Of a stretch of DNA of 64,000 bases, positions 59,514 through 64,000 are shown piece after piece (the first letter of the stretch is position 1; every line of letters begins with the position of its first letter). Under the pieces are notes generated by a model. It was not told where the DNA came from and did no database searches. It was given only the letters and a program-made list of their open reading frames with translations. The position numbers were made by a program, and so were the translations under genes. Location: assembly GCF_014652135.1 (NCBI RefSeq), contig NZ_BMYF01000017.1, positions 1 to 64,000 of the forward strand. The letters run 5' to 3'. The DNA comes from Mongoliitalea lutea (GTDB lineage Bacteria; Bacteroidota; Bacteroidia; Cytophagales; Cyclobacteriaceae).

Positions 59514-60896
59514 TTATTTCTCCTCAGTTGCTGAATTCATTACTCTTCCTTCCGGATTTACATCTTCTTCTCTGGCTACGCTATGATGATAGAATCCCAT
59601 GCGAAGCTTTTTCTTAGGGAAATTGGCAGCAATAGCCTGATTGATCTTCTGAAATACAACTTCCTCTGGAATAGTCGTATCAGAAGCCATGTATAGCTTG
59701 AGTGCGTAGAGCATCTGTGAACCGCTGCTCAACTGTCCATTGACAATGATATTAGAAAGGGAAGGATGAAGTCCCATGCCTGAGGTAGTAGCTGAATCTG
59801 CTTTTTCGGATATCTTGATTTGTGCATCAATGAAATCTTTCACCTTCTGGTCAATGCTCTCTACCTTCCACTGACATAAATTGCCTTGTTCGTCATAGAA
59901 ATCAACAGTTTCAATAAATTTACCGGCATTTCGCTTGCCTGTCAGCACTTTGGAGATAGATTCAAAAAGCTCATCCTTCAGCTGCTCAATTCGCTTCTGA
60001 AGCTGTGCATCTGTCTCAGTAGGATACATCTGCCGGAGCTTCTCTTCCTTGTCTTCCCAGTACCTAGCTGGATGATGGATGTGGAATGCTGAGGTAATCC
60101 CATTCTCTGAAAGATACCTCAACACCTCAGGAATATCAGAGCTGCGCATGATCCAGTTGAGCGAACCGTAATAGCTCGGTACGCTGTAAAAATTACGGCC
60201 AAAGGAATACTTGTTGTCATAGCCAAGAGTAATCGGATAGCGGAATGGATCCATCGGATCAAATACCGGATATCCTGTCAGACCTGTATGCAAGCAGTGA
60301 TTTTGGAAATCACCTACATATATTCGCTTGACTGATTCCAATCGCAAAGGGCCAGTCTCAGGCCAAGCCAATCGGGCATCTGTAGCCGGGACCACTTGCA
60401 AATAATTGATTCTCCCTTCAAAGCCGGCTCTAGGACCTCGGTTGCGGACAACTTTGGTATAAATACCCTTCATGTACTTAAATTCGACCATAGCCATGTC
60501 TATGTATCGCTTGTAATCCCAGGAGTCAAGCCAGCTTTGTATCTCAGGATCTGCGACATATTCCCGACGGACAAAGCCATTTTCAAACACTAAATTGTAC
60601 AGCTGCGGACCATCACCATAGAGCAATCCAATCTCACGCTCCAGGATGCCCGGTGCAAGGTTGTTTTTGTCCATGATGTCACGAATAATGACCGGCAAGT
60701 CATTATTGACTCCATGAGGCACCAGCTTGATACCTTGGACCACTGTAGGATCAGCTTCCCAGTCAATGTTTTTTTGGATATTGACAAATTCATCAAATTG
60801 ATTGAAGGGATTTTGTCCCATGACAAAAGCAGATGCATCCACACGCAGCACGCGGGAGTTACCGACTTTCAATGGTTTCTCTGCAACTTCGCTCAT
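59514..60896 (-). CDS. Phage portal protein (probable)
   Basis: 460 residues. The N-terminal part (PVIIRDIMDKNNLAPGILER, GLLYGDGPQLY), the clip-like centre and the helical C-terminal section (VESIDQKVKDFIDAQIKISE, ADSATTSGMGLHPSLSN) resemble portal proteins of Bacteroidota siphoviruses. Portals form the dodecameric ring through which DNA enters the head. It follows the terminase, a 290-residue insert and the 100-residue gene. The exact family cannot be named. Confidence 0.75.
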   Translation of the reverse strand: MSEVAEKPLKVGNSRVLRVDASAFVMGQNPFNQFDEFVNIQKNIDWEADPTVVQGIKLVPHGVNNDLPVIIRDIMDKNNLAPGILEREIGLLYGDGPQLYNLVFENGFVRREYVADPEIQSWLDSWDYKRYIDMAMVEFKYMKGIYTKVVRNRGPRAGFEGRINYLQVVPATDARLAWPETGPLRLESVKRIYVGDFQNHCLHTGLTGYPVFDPMDPFRYPITLGYDNKYSFGRNFYSVPSYYGSLNWIMRSSDIPEVLRYLSENGITSAFHIHHPARYWEDKEEKLRQMYPTETDAQLQKRIEQLKDELFESISKVLTGKRNAGKFIETVDFYDEQGNLCQWKVESIDQKVKDFIDAQIKISEKADSATTSGMGLHPSLSNIIVNGQLSSGSQMLYALKLYMASDTTIPEEVVFQKINQAIAANFPKKKLRMGFYHHSVAREEDVNPEGRVMNSATEEK

Positions 60897-61195
60897 AGTA
60901 GCTCGACCGTACGGCCATTAAAGGTCATCAATGTAGGATGTGAAAATCTCCGTAGCTCATTGGTATCGAGATCTATGTAAGGCTCGATGAGTTCGGAGTT
61001 TTCGAAATTGACCAATTTGGACTTATTGCGAAGCCTGGCATTACGGACTTCCACGATACCGTGAGTAGTCTGCTTAGTCCTATCGTAGGACATAAAAGAA
61101 AATGAAAAAGAAAGGCCCTCGGCGGACAATTCACGCATTTCTTCGATGGCTTTCCAAACAGTCAATTGGCTCATGGTACCAATATCGGAAGCCAT
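60893..61195 (-). CDS. Hypothetical phage protein
   Basis: 100 residues, alpha/beta (LTVWKAIEEMRELSAEG then LSFSFSFMSYDRTKQTTHGI). The start is 28 bp after the 290-residue gene and the end overlaps the portal gene by 4 bp. Its close coupling with the portal suggests a packaging or head role; none can be shown. Confidence 0.6.
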   Translation of the reverse strand: MASDIGTMSQLTVWKAIEEMRELSAEGLSFSFSFMSYDRTKQTTHGIVEVRNARLRNKSKLVNFENSELIEPYIDLDTNELRRFSHPTLMTFNGRTVELL

Positions 61196-61223
61196 TAAAA
61201 AGTGAGAAAGGACAGGAAGGTAA

Positions 61224-62096
61224 CTAGCTATGCTTTTTAATTATTTCTTTAATCGGGTTAATTGTATTTTTTTCATCATAAATCACCTTAAAAATAAAGT
61301 CTAAAAGAAACTTAAGATCCGCAGCATTTTTTAAGCATACACCATCAGTTTCAGAATGAATACCTTTAGATGCAATATTATAAGCTAACTTTAAAGGGTT
61401 TTGACCGAACTCTTTTAATTGTAATGGTGCACGTTCGTAGGCACTTTCAATAAATTTATCCATCTTATTAGCCTTAATTGCATCTTCAATATCTTGTTTT
61501 ACTACCATCTCATCGCTACTTCCTTTCAAAAATTCATTCAAAATAGCTCTTACCTCATTTTCAAAAACTCTCCTAAAATAAGCCAATGCACCTAATCCAA
61601 ATGAAGCAGATATATTTAATAAGGCTTTTTTATAAAAATCTAAACTTTCACTAGAGATAGTTTTTTGAATGTAATTATCAGGTTTTATGGAGTAACTTGG
61701 GTATTGGCCTATTTTACAAAAATTAATACCCAATTGATCCCCTATATCATCTAATTTAGAATTCAATTTTAAAAGAAGATGAAAAACATCATTTTTACAA
61801 AGTAAACACTGTCCTATTAATCTTTCTACAAATAAAAATTCTCCATTCTCAATAAATTCCAGCATACTATTAGATGAAAAAACATTACTTAAATTCATGC
61901 TTATTTTATCTGAAAATCTTAAAATAACTGTAACAGGATCTTTCTGACAACTACAACTAAAAGTGAACCCTAAGCCCTCTAAGTGCTTAGGTGTGAATGT
62001 TGGTTCAACTTCAATAATTGCATTTTTATATAGTGGATAATTTGCAATAAAATCAGAAAATTTTGCTTTATCTAAAATCATTTTTTTTTTGAGCAA
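61224..62096 (-). CDS. Zinc-ribbon protein with DUF4145/HEPN-like C-terminus (phage insert)
   Basis: 290 residues. A CSC near residues 31-33 and CLLC near residues 97-100 could form a zinc ribbon. The C-terminal half (about 150-285) has LGALAYFRRVFENEVRAILN and ASKGIHSETDG, reminiscent of DUF4145-type helical domains found with restriction or defence genes. It is notably Asn/Lys/Ile-rich and AT-rich relative to the terminase and portal genes around it, and interrupts their usual adjacency. It follows terminase by 10 bp. Function unknown; a moron or defence gene is inferred. Confidence 0.6.
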   Translation of the reverse strand: MLKKKMILDKAKFSDFIANYPLYKNAIIEVEPTFTPKHLEGLGFTFSCSCQKDPVTVILRFSDKISMNLSNVFSSNSMLEFIENGEFLFVERLIGQCLLCKNDVFHLLLKLNSKLDDIGDQLGINFCKIGQYPSYSIKPDNYIQKTISSESLDFYKKALLNISASFGLGALAYFRRVFENEVRAILNEFLKGSSDEMVVKQDIEDAIKANKMDKFIESAYERAPLQLKEFGQNPLKLAYNIASKGIHSETDGVCLKNAADLKFLLDFIFKVIYDEKNTINPIKEIIKKHS

Positions 62097-62106
62097 TATA
62101 AAAATT

Positions 62107-63852
62107 CTACCTCACACTAGCACTTCCTGTATACACTTTCCTTTGTGTGACCAGAGCTCTCCAATTCCTTCGCATCATCAAGTATTTGAAGCTATCAGAT
62201 GGATTGGTGGACTCCAGGGGGAGGCGATGGATCGGCAGTGTCTCTGATTTTTTATTTTTGACTACAATGGATTTTGGACCGCTTTCCTTAATTTTGGCAG
62301 GTGCCATCTCCAAGCTACAGCGCAAAGGCTTGCACCTGTAAAAGTCTATCATCACCTTTGGCATCTTTCGATTGTTGCCGGCAAGCAGCTCCATCATAAA
62401 GGAGTATTCTTCACTCATGGGAATATTACCCTGCCCCTCAGACATCAACACACACTTCCAGCCTGTGCGCTTTCCTTCCTCATCATACTCAATGGCTCGC
62501 TTAAATTGTGTTGCCAAATCCTGCCCTGCTTTCTTGTAGTTGTTGGCAGCTCTATCATAGTAGAGATTCAAGGTTTTTTCCTTCTGTGGCTTGTAAAACT
62601 TCAAAAACTTATCTGCCAACTCCCTGATCCATTCAGGGGAAAGTGTGTAGATAAAGTTATTGACCCTATAATTTCCCTGAAGCTCCTGAGCTAAGCTTAA
62701 GCTGATCATATTTCCAAAGTCGGCTCCTCCGTCAATGGCTTTGTTGAGATCATGATACTTGAGGATTCTGCAATCCTCTTCCTCATTGATGCCAAATCTT
62801 TCTGCCCAGACTGGATCTGACCCATCCATGTAGAAGTGTCGCTCATTCAGATTGGCATAGAAAAGGTCTCCTTTTTCCAGCTTTGCTTTCATGGAGAGAA
62901 TGGCGGTCTTGACGTCTCCAAAATCATCCTTGTAAGCGTCTTCAAACCACTCAGGCGTGAGGATATCTACATTTACATAGGATGATGCTATGTAGAAGAA
63001 TGTGTGCGCATCTGGAGCCATCCGGGCAGTCGTCCACCGCTCCACCCATCGCTCATAGGTGCGCTTTTTCTTGACTGCTTCTTCTCTATCCCCTTCCTGT
63101 GCTGCTACCAGATACTCCTGTAGAGCTTCATTGACAATCATAGCAGACTTCACCACCAGGAGCAAGGCTTTTGCCTTCATCTTAGTAGCTCGATTGAGTA
63201 TCCAGTCATATTCCCCAATATTAGAAGGATTGGGCATATCGGTAGTGAAGGTATGCCCACGATAAAAAACGGAGTGCCCATACTTCACTCGATACCCTCT
63301 GATGGCCTTGAGCAGATTGGACACCCGCTCTTCCTTGGCATACTTGACCTCATCACCTATGGCATGCACATAGTTACCACCGGCAAGGGATGCAGGACGA
63401 TCCAGTGAACCAAACGTAATATTCAAGCCAGTAAAAAATATAATCGTGTCCTGGTATCGGACGATGTTATTGTACGGCTTCCAAAAATGTTCGCGTATCT
63501 CAGGTGGTAGATCGGCTTTTTGTGCCTCGCTAAATTCAGGCGGTTTTTTGCCCACTACGTAGTGAATACCTTCGATAAACCCTTTTGCCTTCAATCCTTC
63601 TTCCACGGTCCTGAGGACGTTTTTTTGAAGGTTGGCATAGGTGTCAGAAAACCACACTACAGGAGCTCCAGGCATATCATAGACCATCTCAATCAATCGC
63701 TCTACAAGAATATCGGTAGTCTTGGACGATCCCCGACCAGCAATGATATACAGGAAGCGAGGCATGAGCATCATGGTCAGTTGGGAGAGCCAGTTGGCAA
63801 ATACGGTGGCTACACCTTTACTATTCTCCTTTACCTTCTTCCTCCAGCTCAT
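62107..63852 (-). CDS. terL: Phage terminase large subunit
   Basis: 581 residues. The ATPase has Walker A GRGSSKTT at 39-46 and an acidic Walker-B-like segment in HAIGDEVKYAKEERVSNLL. The C-terminal nuclease (about 370-560) starts with DGGADFGNM, the RNase-H-like acidic cluster. It cuts and pumps DNA into the head, working with the portal. The start overlaps the partial upstream gene by 32 bp. Confidence 0.92.
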   Translation of the reverse strand: MSWRKKVKENSKGVATVFANWLSQLTMMLMPRFLYIIAGRGSSKTTDILVERLIEMVYDMPGAPVVWFSDTYANLQKNVLRTVEEGLKAKGFIEGIHYVVGKKPPEFSEAQKADLPPEIREHFWKPYNNIVRYQDTIIFFTGLNITFGSLDRPASLAGGNYVHAIGDEVKYAKEERVSNLLKAIRGYRVKYGHSVFYRGHTFTTDMPNPSNIGEYDWILNRATKMKAKALLLVVKSAMIVNEALQEYLVAAQEGDREEAVKKKRTYERWVERWTTARMAPDAHTFFYIASSYVNVDILTPEWFEDAYKDDFGDVKTAILSMKAKLEKGDLFYANLNERHFYMDGSDPVWAERFGINEEEDCRILKYHDLNKAIDGGADFGNMISLSLAQELQGNYRVNNFIYTLSPEWIRELADKFLKFYKPQKEKTLNLYYDRAANNYKKAGQDLATQFKRAIEYDEEGKRTGWKCVLMSEGQGNIPMSEEYSFMMELLAGNNRKMPKVMIDFYRCKPLRCSLEMAPAKIKESGPKSIVVKNKKSETLPIHRLPLESTNPSDSFKYLMMRRNWRALVTQRKVYTGSASVR

Positions 63853-64000
63853 GCAGTTTTTCTTCTAAGTTGATTGGTAATATCATGGCATCCTGCTTGA
63901 GCCTGATCTTGTCACGCTCAGGGATTTCTAACTCTTCAATCTGGGAAGCGACCAACTGGCGACTGATGGACGGCAATCCGATCTTATCAGTTTCCAGTGA
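63821..64000 (-). CDS. C-terminus of a probable terminase small subunit (partial)
   Basis: 59 residues visible; the gene starts beyond the right edge. The frame is open from 64000 to the stop at 63821 and is charged and helical (LPSISRQLVASQIEELEIPE, EEKLHELEEEGKGE). It overlaps the large terminase start by 32 bp, which is the usual place of the small DNA-recognition subunit. The identity rests on position. Confidence 0.6.
   Translation of the reverse strand, partial: SLETDKIGLPSISRQLVASQIEELEIPERDKIRLKQDAMILPINLEEKLHELEEEGKGE

Overview
The window comes from a chromosome of the phylum Bacteroidota, most likely order Cytophagales (Cyclobacteriaceae-like). The support is a gliding-motility/T9SS type-B surface protein with SprB repeats, a GWxTD protein, a DUF2723 glycosyltransferase, a cobalamin locus with a BtuG-like propeller, promoter-like sites of the Bacteroidota type (TTG, about 20 nt, TAnnTTTG), and mostly weak Shine-Dalgarno sites. 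The genus cannot be fixed from sequence alone.

Layout. 1-105 is the end of an IS21-like element. 142-3288 encodes a large secreted surface protein. 3.8-5.7 kb has an MFS transporter divergent from a cupin protein. 5.7-10.4 kb is a reduced-sulfur locus: two half-size YeeE/YedE permeases, an OprD-like porin, a persulfide-dioxygenase-like MBL-rhodanese protein and thioredoxin. 10.5-17.3 kb holds a DUF2723 glycosyltransferase, a methyltransferase, a lipoprotein, a GWxTD protein and RlmB. 17.3-18.1 kb is a gene-free block of REP-like repeats with a perfect 80-bp duplication. 18.1-24.8 kb is a vitamin B12 uptake locus: BtuD/C/F-like genes on the minus strand, divergent from a cobalamin riboswitch, a BtuB-like receptor and a BtuG-like lipoprotein. 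25.2-38.5 kb is ordinary chromosome: pgk, a Sua5-type synthase, thioesterase, Nudix, RecQ, enoyl-CoA hydratase, ComEC, PhoH, SAM hydrolase and others. Much of it looks like one long minus-strand operon ending at a terminator near 26050.

38.6 kb to the end is an integrated siphovirus-like prophage. tRNA-Leu(CAA) is the likely integration target and is followed by a tyrosine integrase. After a small cargo module (40.0-41.2 kb), the late genes run on the minus strand toward the tRNA. Read in transcription order from the right edge they are: end of a probable small terminase, large terminase, an inserted zinc-ribbon gene, portal, connector- or tail-type genes, an accessory island (53.8-57.1 kb), a tape-measure protein, a distal tail protein, holin, M15 endolysin, small lysis-region genes, baseplate-like protein, beta-helix tailspike and a terminal repeat protein. 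No major capsid protein, protease or tail tube protein is recognisable here; the early region and attR must lie beyond 64000.

The accessory island holds an ArdC-N protein and a RadC-like protein behind their own promoter, a HicAB-like toxin-antitoxin pair, and an unusual possible structured RNA with tRNA-like features that is followed directly by a terminator. Together with the 40 kb cargo genes and the 61.2 kb insert, this island is the least explained part of the window.
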